Assembly: GCA_020746995.1 (NCBI GenBank)
Contig: JAGPXD010000004.1
Span: forward strand, 1 to 64,000
Source of the DNA: Plectosphaerella cucumerina
Taxonomy: Eukaryota > Ascomycota > Sordariomycetes > Glomerellales > Plectosphaerellaceae
DNA: 64,000 bases
Reading direction: 5' to 3'
Every line of letters starts with the position of its first letter. The first letter of the stretch is position 1. Under the pieces are notes generated by a model, which was not told the origin of the DNA, did no database searches, and saw only the letters and a list, made by a program, of their open reading frames with translations. Shown here one piece after another: positions 1 through 11,727 of this stretch. Both the position numbers and the translations under genes were made by a program.

Positions 1-264
1 CTAACCCTTTCAGGAGAGGGGCGGATGCTTTAGGCGAGTTGTAATCCCGTACTCTTTAGCCACACCTCGGAGACGGCTCGACGCTATTCCCGACTGATTT
101 ATAAGGGTGGTTCGCGAACGGTCTAAGCCTCGAATATTATTTCGAATACCACCTTAAAACCCTATTTTCCACGGAGTCTATCGTAGCGTAAACTTATACT
201 ATAGTCTTATAGTCGCCGCGGCCGCTTATCGCCGCAGGTCTTACTGATATACAGACGCACGACT

Positions 265-790
265 AACTTAGTTTACTACCTTCGAAATATACGCTTAGAT
301 AACCTCGCAGTCGTAGTCCCCGTGCTATAGGATCTAGTTCTTCAAGACGAGAATTTCCGCTCGGAGAGTAGCTGCAGAAGCCTTAAGATACATATAGTCT
401 TCGGCGAGCTACTTTTCTCTAGCCGTAAAGTCTATCTTAAACTACCTGGATTTATCCCGGTAGTGTTTAGCGGCGGTAGAGTTCTTAACACGGGACATCT
501 TCCTAGAGGCTCTTTTAGCGAGGGCTTCGGCCTTCGGGTCGCTAAGACCGCTCTATTTACTATTTAGAGTATCGACCTAATTCTTCTCGTCCTCGTCGGG
601 TAGCGTCGTAGTAATATCCGCCTACGCGAACTATAACTCCTTTCGCGCGGAAGTCGCGCTATACCTAGGTAGCCGAGTTTAAGCTATCCGGGCTTTTCGG
701 TATTCGGATATAGGTAAGGAAGCCGAATTAGTAGCCTGGGCTTCCGGGTCCTGGAGATAGGGCTGATATTAACTCGCGACTATCTAATCA
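265..790 (-). pseudogene. RIP-degraded bZIP transcription factor
   Basis: One minus-strand frame runs from about 790 to 265. It contains an acidic stretch, the basic region NSTAAKHYRDKSR just downstream of an ATG at 498, a zipper-like segment (ATLRAEILVLKN) and the fungal C-terminal signature HGDYDCEVI. Fungal ATF/CREB-type bZIPs share this end; the intact gene at 8779 has HADCDCSYV at the same place. About seven in-frame stops interrupt the frame, six of them TAG, as expected from CAG-to-TAG RIP. It would have been a nuclear DNA-binding regulator and is surely dead now. It belongs to the same family as the bZIP at 8779 but is too divergent in sequence to be its recent copy. Confidence 0.72.
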
Positions 791-1256
791 CGATGCCCTG
801 TGGGCGTTAGCTACGGCGTCGGTAAGATGAATAAAAGCCACGAGTCTCTAGTACCGTACTCCCTACCGGCTCGGTAACCTGGGGTATATTGCTGAAAGGA
901 TAAGTCTTCCGAGTGACGTAACCAACTGGTATAATCCCCACTAGGACCCTCGCCTGGGTATAATAGCGTATAGGTTTGTACTTACTGCTGATTACCTACG
1001 GGCTGCGATGGAACAGACGTCCACCACGGTTCGAAATTGTCAGCGGCGAGCGCGGCCCCCCTATGGTGCTCCGGACACCATACTTTCTGGGTAAAGTATA
1101 TATCGTTCGGTACTCCCGTCGCCCAGCTATTCACATTATCATTCGTGGTCTCCAGGAACCGCCCTTAGGTAAGGCTCTACGACAGTAGTAGGGCAGAGTA
1201 GTACGTTACGTGGTCGGCTATACTAAAGCCACCCGGAATAATATGTCCAACACTAG
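791..1256. other. RIP-mutated intergenic DNA
   Basis: TpA-rich, CpA-poor sequence in which I recognise no coding frame. An open frame of about 70 codons at 976-1188 looks fortuitous. Confidence 0.5.
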
Positions 1257-1516
1257 TGTTACGACCCAGGTACAATCCCAAGGATGTGTAGGCTGGATAG
1301 GGGTTGGGGTATGCTAGCAGTTCGCCCTGGGCGATGGAACAGAACAATACTCAGCGGTCGTCGTCGTCGTGCTTGTCGTCAATGTCGTAAAGCGTTGCGC
1401 TTCTTCACTAGAGGCCAAAGGAGGTTTCCAATGAAGACTTAAATTGATCACTGTCGTGAGTCTATCTGTCTCAACCGGCAATCGAGCATTCACTTAAGTA
1501 CTCGATGCCCATCCCT

Positions 1517-1538
1517 GGATCACCCAGACTGGTGATCC
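1517..1538. repeat. Perfect hairpin in LTR
   Basis: GGATCACC - CAGACT - GGTGATCC, an 8-bp perfect inverted repeat with a 6-nt loop. The half-site GGTGATCC recurs nearby, and GTGATCC-type words recur in the other LTR copies. Confidence 0.6.
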
Positions 1539-1584
1539 ATTCTGGCGATGTTGTTGGTCAGTTGGATCATGGCTCACTGCGCTC

Positions 1585-1603
1585 CATGAGCCAAAGGCTC
1601 ATG
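1585..1603. repeat. Perfect hairpin CATGAGCC-AAA-GGCTCATG
   Basis: An 8-bp perfect inverted repeat around AAA inside the LTR. Its function is unknown; it could be a structure in the LTR transcript. Confidence 0.6.
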
Positions 1604-1735
1604 GCTCACGGTGATCCAAGCTCCACACACGATTGGTTAGATATAGTGGGCCTGGGCCGGCTTATCGGTGGCCGATAACGCGACCCTTGCCTGGATGACC
1701 AGCTCCCTGAGCTGGGCGTTACACGGGAATATTTG

Positions 1736-4700
1736 GGGAAGTGTTACCTAAATTAGCTCACCGGCCCAGATCCCCCGGTGACCGGGGCCTTTGATGTGCG
1801 ACGGGATTGCATGATCTTACAACACGTGACAAAGATATTCTATAGCTATACACGGTTTTTAATCAAACTCTCCTATAATTATAGCTTTTACCTAAGCCTC
1901 TAATTTATATAAACCTCTAATCCCACGGATATCTATACAGCAAAAGGGATTTTATAGCTTATCATGAAACCGTACCGGCTTATCCAGCCTGCTAGTACAC
2001 CACCGAACCCCAGCTCTTTTAATCCTGAATACGGCCGTTTAGGTACTACTAATCGCCTTAATCAGCCTGAGTAATATAAATAGTACGAATAAGCCTAGGG
2101 CGTTAAGTACGTCGTGTAGGCGTACTCCTATTACCGCTAATCCAAGACGAAGGTAAGCGAGCGACTAGTTTCGTCTACTCTTACATGGGGTATCTGGAGG
2201 CTACACGTGGGGTGACTCGGCCCTGTCACCGCCCCTCCTCTACCGGATAATCCACGTACTAGCGTTAGACTACCCTACAGAGTTTCTCTAGACACAATAT
2301 CGTAAGCCCTAACGTTTAATTCCTAGTAACAGGGAGAATTATCGGCTACTTAGGCCTAGTCTCCTATATTAACCGATATAACGCCCAGCTCTAGACTGAC
2401 TATAATCCTCTCCTTAGTGTGATAGCGCGCGCCCACGATGCGTTAACTGCGCCGCTAAGAACAAGCTATACCACTATATCGGCGAGGCCGGCTAGACCCG
2501 GTAAGCTGCGATAATAATCCGACTTGAGACGCTCGAAAGTCTCGTCGAGTCCCTCTAGACGCTACCGCTGGAAGATATAGAGTAGCTCTTCCACCGCTTA
2601 AGGGCAGCTAAAGGTACTAATTGCCTTTTAAATCTCGTCGTGGAAACTAGTACTGGCGACGACTGCGCGTCCAACAGGACTAAGGCGAGCGCTCCTGAGA
2701 CTATATCCGGCGGCTCTTTACAGGCCGGTCTAGATATCGACCTTACCTTAACGATCTAGAGCCCTGTTCTAGTAAAGAAATATATCGCTAGCGATAAAGT
2801 TCTACTTAAATAATCGATAGAATAATAGACACCCGTTATTAGCGAGATCTTCCTCCCAGACCGATCTCTACTTATTAGAGGTACGGAAGCTTTCTTTTCC
2901 TCTAGCCTCCTACCTTTCGACCTCTTCTTAAAGGAGGAAATTACGAAGTTCCTTAGTCTTGTCTACCCAGAGACTGGCCCTATCCAGTATACTAACTTTA
3001 CCACTCTCGCCTGTCTTACTACTATCGCCGCTATCGGAGCTCGAAGCACCCGAGCTACTCTTAATAAGGATACCCTGTAGACAATATACAACGTGGCTTG
3101 ATCTAATTTCGAGGCTGTTATTAAGGTAAAACCCCTGGATGCTGTTAAGTGCTGCGTTATACTGGCTATATACAACCTTATATCGCAGTCGTCCGCTACT
3201 TTGATCTATATTGGTGTGTTACTATCTCTTATCGTTAGCGGTTGATTTGGTGACGACTTATCGGTTAATACTTGTAGATTGCGGTCTTGATATGGCCAGA
3301 CGTCAGGGGCTGTACGACTAAGACCCCAGAGACTATACTCTAAGAACCCGGGGCTGGATTAGGTACCGGAAGGCCTGGCAAACCCTTATGTGCCTCTTAA
3401 GGTATTTTCGTATATAATCAGCCTCGACAGCTAGCTGACTAGATCTAGTTGGGTTCCTTTCACGGCAGGAATTAACGAAGATAATAATGGTTATATCTTA
3501 CTATTACCTGTACGATATATGTTACTAAAGCTATTGTTGCCTATCTAACTTTAATAGCTTATCGGCACGGACTTTATGCCTGAAGTCGACTAAACTGACG
3601 GCAAGTCTGATCTCCCTGGACACAACGAATACGTATTAATTATACTCCTAGTTCTACAATCCGAGATAACTAAGATCTCCCTTCTTAGAGCTAATATCCT
3701 CCGCTCCTGTCTCACCTATCCGGATATCGACCTAACTACTCTATAGTCCGTAAATAATGACCTTGGTAACTAGTACTTACAGATTCCCGACTCTATACTC
3801 CTTAATCACGTCAGGAAGCCTGACTATAGTAAGGGCGTGTAAACACGTATCTGCTACATTTATCTTGTTTACCTCGACGCCGTCGTACTATTAGCTCGCC
3901 GGGCTGTTTCGTAGTTTATACGTTATTATAGGTTTAGGCAAACCGCCGATATTCCCTAGACAGAGCTGGATCAGGCCCTCGTCATTCAAGTCGCTCACGG
4001 TGTGATGGCAGCAAGTCACTCAAGTAGGATACTAGCTCTGCTCCGCGAGAGTACGGAAGCCCACAAACTTTCTTAGCTCGTAACGTGCGTACTCCAGGCC
4101 CTGGAGCCTACGAAGTCAGAAATAAAATACTGACAGTAAATAGGAACTAAGTACACGCGGCTTGTATAGTTCTTATATACTCTACCGCGCAAAAGCAGCT
4201 CTATCAGCTGCCCAAGATCCAATAGGCAGAGACCCTCAGCCAGGGTAAGGCCTGTCTCTCTATACTCAAAGCCTGCGGCCTTACCGACCCCCTCGCGGCT
4301 AAGCTCTGGAAGCGGCTACATATATTCTACAGCGCCGTCTCGAAAGAAGACCCTGCCCCGTTATTACAGCGAGAGGTAGAAGCACCTTCTGTTATAGGGA
4401 ATGACAACGGCTATCTCCTTACTATACTACATAACTCGAGTCACCACCGCCATAAGCTATCTACGTAGCTCCTAAAGCTTCTCTCTAAGCCGTTCGAAGA
4501 TATACCCGGAAAGCAGGCTAAGACACGTGTTCTGCCGGATGATGATGGACCGCTGGAGGAGAGTAGGAAGTAGTCTGTGGTCAGCCTTAGTAACAACGGG
4601 TCTAGTAGTAGACAGGGACAACCGGTCGTGCTTTAGAATCTTAAGGGGCTAGAACTTTAAGAGTTCTTAACTATCGACTTTACAACTAGCGTCGAAGGGG

Positions 4701-5110
4701 TCTTAGCCAGCCGCCCTGCCTTCCCGAGGTACCGTCCTTCTTCGCCTGGGATAGAACTTAGATTAGCTTTATTCCAGCCCCTGGATATAGTAGCGGCCTG
4801 GTCCTCCAGGGTGGTTCAACTCTTCCTCTTGCCGACGTTCTTAAGGCTAAGGATCGCGTCCTTGAAAATAGTATAGTAAGTCTAAGGCGGCTTAGTAATG
4901 CCGGAGGGCTCGGTTATTAGCGTGTAGAGGCGGCTAGCGACGCTAGTACGTAAATCTAGCATAACAGCCAGGCGGGTAAGCGGTAGTTAAGGACTTGACG
5001 ATAAGGGCTGCGAAATCTTTTGAGAGGGAGACAAAGCATAAGGCTAGCGGCGGCGCCGGTAGAAGAGGAGATATACAATATATAAGGGCGGAGGAGAGGC
5101 ACCTTAGGGC
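1736..5110 (+). pseudogene. Unrecognised RIP-degraded element interior
   Basis: The 3.4 kb after the LTR is saturated with TpA and CpG. Plus-strand frames keep protein-like composition over long distances when TAG/TAA are ignored: from an ATG at 1963, and especially at about 3880-4860, where residues such as CGLTDPLAAKLWKRLHIFYS are readable at 4265-4330. I looked for reverse transcriptase, integrase and tyrosine recombinase motifs and recognised none. It could be the body of the LTR element or an unrelated large gene caught by RIP. Confidence 0.4.
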
Positions 5111-5411
5111 TAGCAAGTGACTAATTCGGATACGTGACTAGCTCTAGAGTAGACACAGATAGATATACAAGAGCGTGGGAAACATAGAGGGAATACAGGT
5201 AGGTCAGACCTGAGAGATGGATTTTGTAGAGGGAAAGCCAGACCCATAGTCGGCAGGGTTTTGTCTCCTACTACTTCAACAGTCGCTTCCATTACCACCA
5301 CCGCTCCTCCAGCTATCTTTTTGAATTTCCTATCTATCCACGATATATAATCCCGCCCGTAGTATACCTTATATACTTTCGACCTATCCTAACAAAGCCT
5401 ATGCCCAGTCC

Positions 5412-6920
5412 GTGTGTTACCTAAGGTTTAGTCTCGTTACCGCCCGCCCCAGCCACTCCATAACGGCCTCGCTCGGGTCCGTCTCGGCTATCACTAGGTC
5501 CACAGAGAGGTACGCGCGGCCCTCCTCGATTATCGCTACCGGTATACGGAAGTATATCTCGCCGACACCCCGAAACACAGCTAATACCTCCTCGGGTAGG
5601 TACACGCCGGCTATATCCGCCCTGTCGATAAGATCACCCAGGATACCCTTATTTACCGGATAGTAGAACGATATCTATATAAGGGCGTCGACGTAGAGGA
5701 TAATATAAAACTCACACTCCTCGTCCACCTACCTCGGCGCCTACGAGATACACTCGAGTAGGTTAACGGCGAGTATACAAATCGGGTATATTATCGTACT
5801 CGCTTAGGGCGGGCCGCCGTACCGGTACCGCTAGATATAGAGTAGGCGATAAAGCTACGCTAGGGATATATTAGCTACTTCCCGTGCGAGTACCCCCGAT
5901 ATCGTATCGTCGCGGCGGAACTAGTCGAAAAGCTCTACGACGGTCGTGTGGAAGTATATACTACAGTATAACGTACGTAGTTAGTACGTAACGTATAACA
6001 GCTCGAAAGACCGGTCTTTACTCGACTTACTATATATCGATAACTAGTAGGAGAACACTCGGGTAATCTGGCTATAGTTGAGGGGATTCTGTCCGCCCAG
6101 TCGAGCAGGTTATAGAAGACGCCCTTAGCGTCCTCGATAAAGCCCGCCTTTATCGTTTTCGTCCGCCCTTTCCACCCTCGCCCGTAGATCGATATGCTGG
6201 TGTAACACACAGCCCCGATAGTATCCGCAGCCCCGTATGCCTGTTCAATACCTGGGCCAGCCGGATTATAGGGAACGGGTCCCACTCAACCACGTCCTCG
6301 CCGATACTGGCGGGGTCGTCTGGGACGCCTATCGCGGGTAGCTACGAGAAGCGGTCGTCCCTGTATACTATAAGGGAGTCGAGGCTTACTACGGTTAGTA
6401 AGTGGGTTTATTACTCGGAATATAAGAGGAAAGTACACGCTTGCTAGTTAAAGAGACCCTAGGCGATTATAGTCCTTCCCTTCCGCGCCTGGCGCGATAT
6501 AGTATTACTATGGCCGATCCCCGAGGTCTAGTCGAAGAGCCCTAGGTTCCGGGCGACTTAGATACCGCGCGAGAGGTAGTAGTAGCCCCTAGGCTCCTTA
6601 TCGTTAGCCTTGCTCCAGTTATCGAGCAGGATCAAGGTCGGGATAATTAAAAGGCCGCCGCCGCCCTCCTCGGCCTGCCACAGCCGCTCCGTCTCTCGGC
6701 GGAACTAGATTAATAGATTAAACGATTACTAGGGCGTAATAGCCTTGTAGTTGAGCTGCTCACATGGTTAGTCTACGCTTATCTCCTTCGACTTCCTAGG
6801 TGCCCTGCTGGAACAGTATATTACGCGTACCGTCGCTACGGTGAGGATGGCGTTGACAAGTAGCGGGGAGAAGTACCTCCTGTTGGGAGGTCGTCCACCA
6901 GGCGCAACTGTACGGAGCAT
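5412..6920 (-). pseudogene. Zn2Cys6-type transcription factor, RIP copy A
   Basis: The minus strand encodes the middle homology region of fungal Zn2Cys6 regulators: SPLLVNAIL at about 6860, FRRETERLWQAEEGGGGL near 6690, GYYYLSRGI*VARNLGLFD near 6570, then the C-terminal part FIEDAKGVFYNLLDWADRIP near 6110. Positions 5628-6870 align over their length with 52621-53887 (copy B), and most differences are C/T or G/A. Copy A carries the T/A states more often, so it was hit harder. The homology stops abruptly at 6870, and the DNA-binding domain present in copy B is missing here. Many TAG codons interrupt the frame. The family is nuclear and regulates metabolic gene sets; this copy is dead. Confidence 0.75.
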
Positions 6921-8120
6921 TCCCGCGCGACTCCATCGCTCTGGGTCCACTGTTTGACGCTGAAAGCCATCCTGCCCGCCGTGGCCTCGGGCATCATGAG
7001 CGGCGCGACCATACTCGATAGCCGCGATGCCCCGGGCGTTGCCAAGGGCTACGGCATTATCTTTGCCTTCTGCGGCACGTTCTTTGCCTTTCTGGCCGTC
7101 CACAACGAGGGGCGACGACACGGCCTGCGCCGCTAAGTACGGCGACGACTAAGAAGAGTGCAAGCAGATCGTCAAGTAGAGAATCCTGTCGGGCGAGACA
7201 GCAAGTGGGTGGCGGGATGAGCAGTGCTTCTCAGTCTCTCCTTTCGCATCTTGGGACAAGTTCTCCAGGTCGTCAGCAAGGAACCAACCGTGAATAGCAT
7301 ATGACAACTCACCCTTCACAAGGACATCCACGTAGACTGTGACCAGCCTATTTCCCGTCGGCCGGGACCTGCGGCACAGCGACGGCAAAGTTGTTGAGTT
7401 CAGGCACGCCAGGGCCGTCGCCTTCTGCTTCTGCTGCCCCGCGTCCCGGATGGCGAACAACAACTCGGCCTGGGCCAGCTCACGTCTCCTGCCATGGTAT
7501 GCCCGCCGCATCCAGATTCGTCGGGTGAAAGACTGTGGTTCCTTGAGGCCAACCGAACAACGGATTCAACATCAACGGTGGGTTCGCATCTGGGTACCCG
7601 ACGGTAGCTACCGAGCCGTCGTCCGCGGCATCGGCCCAACTTAACGAGATATCCAACGGCCTCTCGAACCCCCCCGTAAATATACCGGTGAAACCTCGAT
7701 CCTCGGCGTCCAGAACCTATAGTAGTTCGGCAATCTACCGGTTTAACGCGCCGCTCTAGAGGTTTGCCATAATAAGGTCGCAGTACCGGGAATACCTGAG
7801 CGCATCGATAATAGCGTCGGAGTCGTGGAGGCTCCTCCGCAGCGACTTAGCCTCCTCGCGCAAACTGGACTTTGTCCGCTAGTCCGTCTTCTCGTATACG
7901 CAGGCTGCCGCGTCGCGGGCTTTACACCTACCGCAGGGTAAACGGCCGTCACACTACGTACGGTGGGAAGGTACACCCTCCGGTCAGAATAGCGTCGATT
8001 TCAGATTTACTCTACGCTATACCGAGGTGCTCACCTTGGTTCGTTTTTTTCTGCAAAAGGTGCACGCCAGCCTCGTCGAGTACTTACGCGACCTTAGGGA
8101 TACACTAGAGAACGATTCTA
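6921..8120 (-). pseudogene. Unidentified RIP-damaged coding fragment
   Basis: A minus-strand frame from about 8050 to 7350 reads as protein when TAGs are ignored: SKSEIDAILTGGCTFPPYVV near 7990, a charged helix EEAKSLRRSLHDSDAIIDAL near 7830, and PPLMLNPLFGWPQGTTVFHP near 7560. The helix resembles the linker/coiled coil of fungal Zn2Cys6 or bZIP regulators, but I cannot assign a family. The 6921-7340 part is less RIP-like, which suggests a different origin or age. Confidence 0.35.
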
Positions 8121-8387
8121 GGGTTGTCGACTTCATAATAGGGCAAAAGTCCTGGAATGTAGTACAGGGGCACTAGCCGTGATAGGGGAGATAGGCCACG
8201 GCTCGTCACAACTAGGTGGAGGATAGCAATTATACCGGTAGCAGAATCCCATAGGAGCTATCAGAAGGTACGCGACCGTGCACTAACTGTAGGTGTGGAC
8301 GTCATTCCCTTGTCATGATTGCGGCAACAACCCTGAGCCGGGAGGGCTTGTCCGTCAGGCCATTCGACCATAAGGACTCCTATCACA

Positions 8388-8400
8388 TGACGTGATGTCA
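8388..8400. promoter_or_regulatory. Overlapping CRE-like sites
   Basis: TGACGTGATGTCA contains two overlapping octamers, TGACGTGA and TGATGTCA. Each is one base off the ATF/CREB consensus TGACGTCA. They lie about 380-390 bp upstream of the bZIP start at 8779, whose protein is of the class that binds such sites. Confidence 0.35.
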
Positions 8401-8680
8401 TAACGGGGTCAACCACGTCTAGGTTGCTAGGGTCTGATTAATGGCGTTCTGAAAGGCCGCTGATTAGTCTTGGGACGGAGGAGGACCGGCGTCGATTTCG
8501 GCCGATCTGAAATGTTTATTAGTCGACCGAGATAGCGAGCGTCCGACCCCCGATAAACCTACCCCTCTATAGTTCCTTATCTCGCCTCCGTACCTCAACC
8601 CGTTGCTTGCCTTGACTATAATCTGATTTAAATCTTATGAATCCTCGAACGATGGCCTAAGAATAATTTATACTCCCCAA

Positions 8681-8688
8681 TGACGTCG
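8681..8688. promoter_or_regulatory. CRE-like site upstream of bZIP gene
   Basis: TGACGTCG, one base off the CRE palindrome, about 90 bp before the bZIP start codon. Confidence 0.35.
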
Positions 8689-8778
8689 GCATAGGACTCA
8701 ATCCTGACCATATAGACCCATTCGCTGTTTGCCCGTACATTCAACGACGTCTATTTATTCTTGGACGGCCAACGGCAG

Positions 8779-9489
8779 ATGGATGCTGATAAAGTCGGTA
8801 GATTCTTCCTTCCTGTCACCCCTAATGCCGAAGGCATGATTACCCCCCCAGAATCGGTCACGAAAGAGTTTTACGGTGGCATTGGAAACAATCAAACGGC
8901 TCGACAGCTACGCCCCCGCCCCCACCCGCGCGCCCGAGGGAGGCCGACGAAGAAGGCGAAGAAGACAGTTGCCTCGTCTGCGAAACCCTCGATACCGTCT
9001 CAAATCTCGCTTTCCAAAACCACCGACTTACAGCGAGGCCCCGATAACCCCATTGTCGGCGGCTCTCTCATGTCCTCTCGCTCTGATAACACCGCCGGCG
9101 AAGAACGTGCCGAGCTCCTCATCGACAAACATAGCCGTCACCGACAAAGAAATCGCAAAGCGGCCCAGAAGTACCGGATCCGAAAAATAAGTAGTACCCA
9201 AAAGCTCGCCACAGACGTCGCTACTCTCGAGGTTACCAATAGCTCGCTAAAGAGGGAGGCCGCTTGCCTACGCAGGGAGATCCTTTATCTCAAGGACATA
9301 GTGCTACAGCACGCTGACTGCGACTGCTCCTACGTCCAGACCTATATCAAGCTCGCGGCATCAAAACTAGCGGCAGAGATAGTGGGTGGCGGTATCGGGG
9401 AACAGCCATACCGCTACGCCCCGCTTTCAGGGCCTGGGAGTCAGCAACGGGCTGAGTCTTCGCCACGTGGAAACCGGGTCTCCTGTTAA
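8779..9489 (+). CDS. bZIP transcription factor (ATF/CREB-like)
   Basis: An intact 236-residue protein. The start is the first ATG of the frame, at 8779; the frame stays open a few codons upstream without another ATG. Residues 52-56 form an AT-hook-like GRP core in a basic stretch. The basic region RHRQRNRKAAQKYRIRK lies at about 120-136, and leucines at 143, 150, 157, 164 and 171 make five exact heptads of zipper. The fungal CDC motif follows at 181-183. It should be a dimeric nuclear DNA-binding regulator of stress or secondary metabolism genes, as bZIPs of this class are. It is single-exon with no RIP stops, although RIP blocks lie just upstream. CRE-like sites upstream would allow autoregulation. 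Confidence 0.88.
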   Translation: MDADKVGRFFLPVTPNAEGMITPPESVTKEFYGGIGNNQTARQLRPRPHPRARGRPTKKAKKTVASSAKPSIPSQISLSKTTDLQRGPDNPIVGGSLMSSRSDNTAGEERAELLIDKHSRHRQRNRKAAQKYRIRKISSTQKLATDVATLEVTNSSLKREAACLRREILYLKDIVLQHADCDCSYVQTYIKLAASKLAAEIVGGGIGEQPYRYAPLSGPGSQQRAESSPRGNRVSC

Positions 9490-9555
9490 TACTAAGATAG
9501 TCAGCATAGCGCTAAACAATACTATTACCGCTCGAGGTTGGGCTGCTGCTCCCTA

Positions 9556-10080
9556 GGTGGTGGTTGGCGTGACACCCCATGGTCGGCCTTTGAGAACAGG
9601 GATGCAGAGGATTCAGGAACGGAACGAGGGCGACACGGAGTTACGGTCTATTTATGCCCAGGATTTGGATGGCGAGGCTCATGTAGGGCTGACGATCGAG
9701 GGAAGCGGATCCATATCCCGAATCCGAGGTCATCGGGGTTGATATCAGTCCGACACAGCCTGAATTGTGCGTTGACCAGATCGCTCGCGAGCACAGCTGA
9801 CATGCACTACAGCGTGCCACCTAACGTTCGCTTCGAGATCGACAATCTTGACGACCCATGGACATTCTCACAAAAGTTTGACTTCATCTATTGCCGAAGT
9901 ATGATCGGTTCCATCAAGGACTGGGACGGTCTCCTTGGCCAAGTTTTCCAGTGAGTTTGAAACCGGGTTCCCGGGAATGGCGGATGACTGGCTCGCAGAG
10001 TCTCAGAGATTCACCGGCCCTACAATGGTTTCCGGAGAGGAAACCGCCAGCTTGCGGAAGGGTATGGAGCAGGTAGCGTA
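9556..10080 (+). pseudogene. LaeA-like SAM methyltransferase remnant
   Basis: Three frames carry consecutive pieces of a class I methyltransferase: ADPYPESEVIGVDISPTQPE (SAM motif I-II region, 9705-9765), then PPNVRFEIDNLDDPWTFSQK and MIGSIKDWDGLLGQVF (9818-9952), then LKPGSREW (9956-9980), which corresponds to the LKPGGW motif. At least two frameshifts separate them, and the GTGTGIW loop is eroded. Homologues methylate small molecules or act like the regulator LaeA. The piece lacks the N-terminus and the C-terminal third. It is not a recent copy of the methyltransferase at 25428. Confidence 0.72.
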
Positions 10081-10797
10081 GTTCTACAGGGGCATTTGTC
10101 TCATAGCGGGTAAGGTACGAGTGTACGTGCCTGTATGGTAGACGTGCTCGATGATGGCCTGTGATGCCACTCTTGATTGCGTCTGCCAGAAGTGTCCCGG
10201 CATCAAAGACATGACCAATACCCTGATATTTCTCTTCAGGGGCCTCCAAGGCAAACAGAACACTACCCCGCACCTGGCACCGGAGGCACGGGTATACAGA
10301 TACCACCTAGGGTTAACACGCCACCCCATTTGACTCCTGCTCACAACTAAGACCCAAGTGAGGTGTGCGAGAGGTACTGTTTACACGGTCGAAAAGTCTA
10401 CCTCACGGTGGGCACAATCCTCGCGGAACTCCCACCATCGCTAACAATACATAGGGTCCAGGTTAGAGATGAGCTCCATCCGAGAAGTTCTCCGCACGAA
10501 AAGGTCAGACAAGTTCCCCACTCGACAAGTTCTCCGCACGATAAGGTCCGAAAAGTTCAATAGACAACGATTCCTTAGAAACGTTGTACTGAGAACCATG
10601 CTTGTGATCGTCTGCGAACAGATATAACCTACATTCCATACTTCAGTTACTCGTTGCTCGAACAAGGTCAAATGTCGGCTTCCATCTCCGGGTGTTTAAT
10701 AACAGATGGCGGAAGTGTCCGGCTTCCAGGGCAGGAACCAAACAAGCTCGTCCTAAGTTCGACTCCATAATGAGGACCGACTGACCAAGATCTGAGG
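10081..10797. other. No gene recognised
   Basis: Several overlapping open frames on both strands; none has family features. It contains the direct repeat listed at 10485. Confidence 0.5.
10485..10558. repeat. Imperfect 32-bp direct repeat
   Basis: The units 10485-10516 and 10527-10558 both begin AAGTTCTCCGCACGA and end AAGTTC. They are 42 bp apart start to start and differ at a few positions. Confidence 0.7.
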
Positions 10798-10992
10798 CTG
10801 GTGCTGGTGTCCGCTTTTGTTGACGCCCTACGCATCATTTTTCTGGGCCTCTGCGTCCTCTCGGCGGTTGTCACAGTCGCGCTTTTAATCTGGTTGAGGG
10901 ATATCACGCCAACCAGGGGTTTGAGAGTAGAGAAGCTTGTGGTGGATGGGACAGAAACGACGATGAGGACCGTTGCCTATCGCACGTCCTAG
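10798..10992 (+). pseudogene. Possible C-terminal tail of an MFS transporter
   Basis: An open frame without an ATG start encodes SAFVDALRIIFLGLCVLSAV followed by more hydrophobic residues, then a polar tail (RDITPTRGLRV) and a stop at 10990. A last transmembrane helix after AFVDALR, with a short charged tail, is typical of the C-terminus of fungal drug-efflux MFS proteins. Nothing of the other helices is nearby, so this is at best an orphan fragment. Confidence 0.4.
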
Positions 10993-11218
10993 GCGTGTGC
11001 CGGTTCGCGTGACCGGGGAAGCGGCGACCTGTGTAATTCAGGCGATTCCTCCACCGGCGCGCTGTGACTGTCCAAGTTCGCGGTGCTTAAGGACAATGGG
11101 CAGTTGACAATGCAACAACGTAGCTTGTATTTGCAGTATAAACCGTATGTAGACTGGGAATAACAAAGTAATCGAAGGTGCTTGGACAGTCCAAGCGAGT
11201 GTCATCGTATTCCTGATG

Positions 11219-11727
11219 TCAGGCAGCTCTGGCCGTTTGGCTATCAAGCACGTCGGAAGGAAGGAAATCTTTAAATGCTCGATATGACTCTCGTAGCGTC
11301 TTCATCGTGATGTCCTTGTACCGAAGGATAAGCGCCGTTACCTCTTCCTTTCTACGGGTTATGGTCTCGAGCTTAACTTGAATCTGGGCTAAATCACTCT
11401 CCAGCGACTCGTACCGGGAGTTGGCCGCCTCCAGGTCTGCAGACAGTCGAATGTTGTCTGTGGCTAGCCGGTCAATCGTCTCCGAGAAGGTGACCGCTGT
11501 GCCCGTGTGGCTAATCTTGTCCGGATCTCGGCGGACGGCCTCGAATGATATTCCGGCCTCTCTGATCAGCTCCTGGTAAGCGCCTTTTGAATGTTTGCTC
11601 TTGTGCTTGGCGAAGAGGTGCTTCTTCTCAGGCAGGACCTTCTACTCGTACGGATCTTCGGACGTCGGTAAAAGACGAACGTCGATGGGGTCGACGACCA
11701 CGCCCGAATGCGCGTCTTAATCCAGTC
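11219..11727 (-). pseudogene. Coiled-coil protein fragment
   Basis: The minus frame ends at a TGA (11219-11221). It encodes a heptad-rich helix, with the readable segments KKHLFAKHKSKHSKGAYQEL near 11610, ETIDRLATDNIRLSADLEAA near 11460 and LRESYRAFKDFLPSDVLD near 11270. Two in-frame stops, TAG at about 11643 and TAA at about 11720, sit where CAG/CAA would keep the frame open, and no ATG was found. The style is that of the intact coiled-coil gene at 15855, but the sequences are not alike. The function is unknown. Confidence 0.5.

Larger units (their letters stand above)
1257..1735 (+). repeat. LTR copy 1 (TGTTACGACC family)
   Basis: Starts TGTTACGACCCAGGTACAAT and shares its first ~210 nt (including a CGTCGTCGTCG run and GTAAAGCGTTGCGCTTCTTC) with copies at 56795, 57306 and, inverted, 55518. 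The 3' end near GAGCTGGGCGTTACAC recurs at 55729-55745. The TGTTA...TTACA ends suit a retrotransposon LTR. The element it belonged to is unidentified. The exact 3' boundary is an estimate. Confidence 0.65.
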
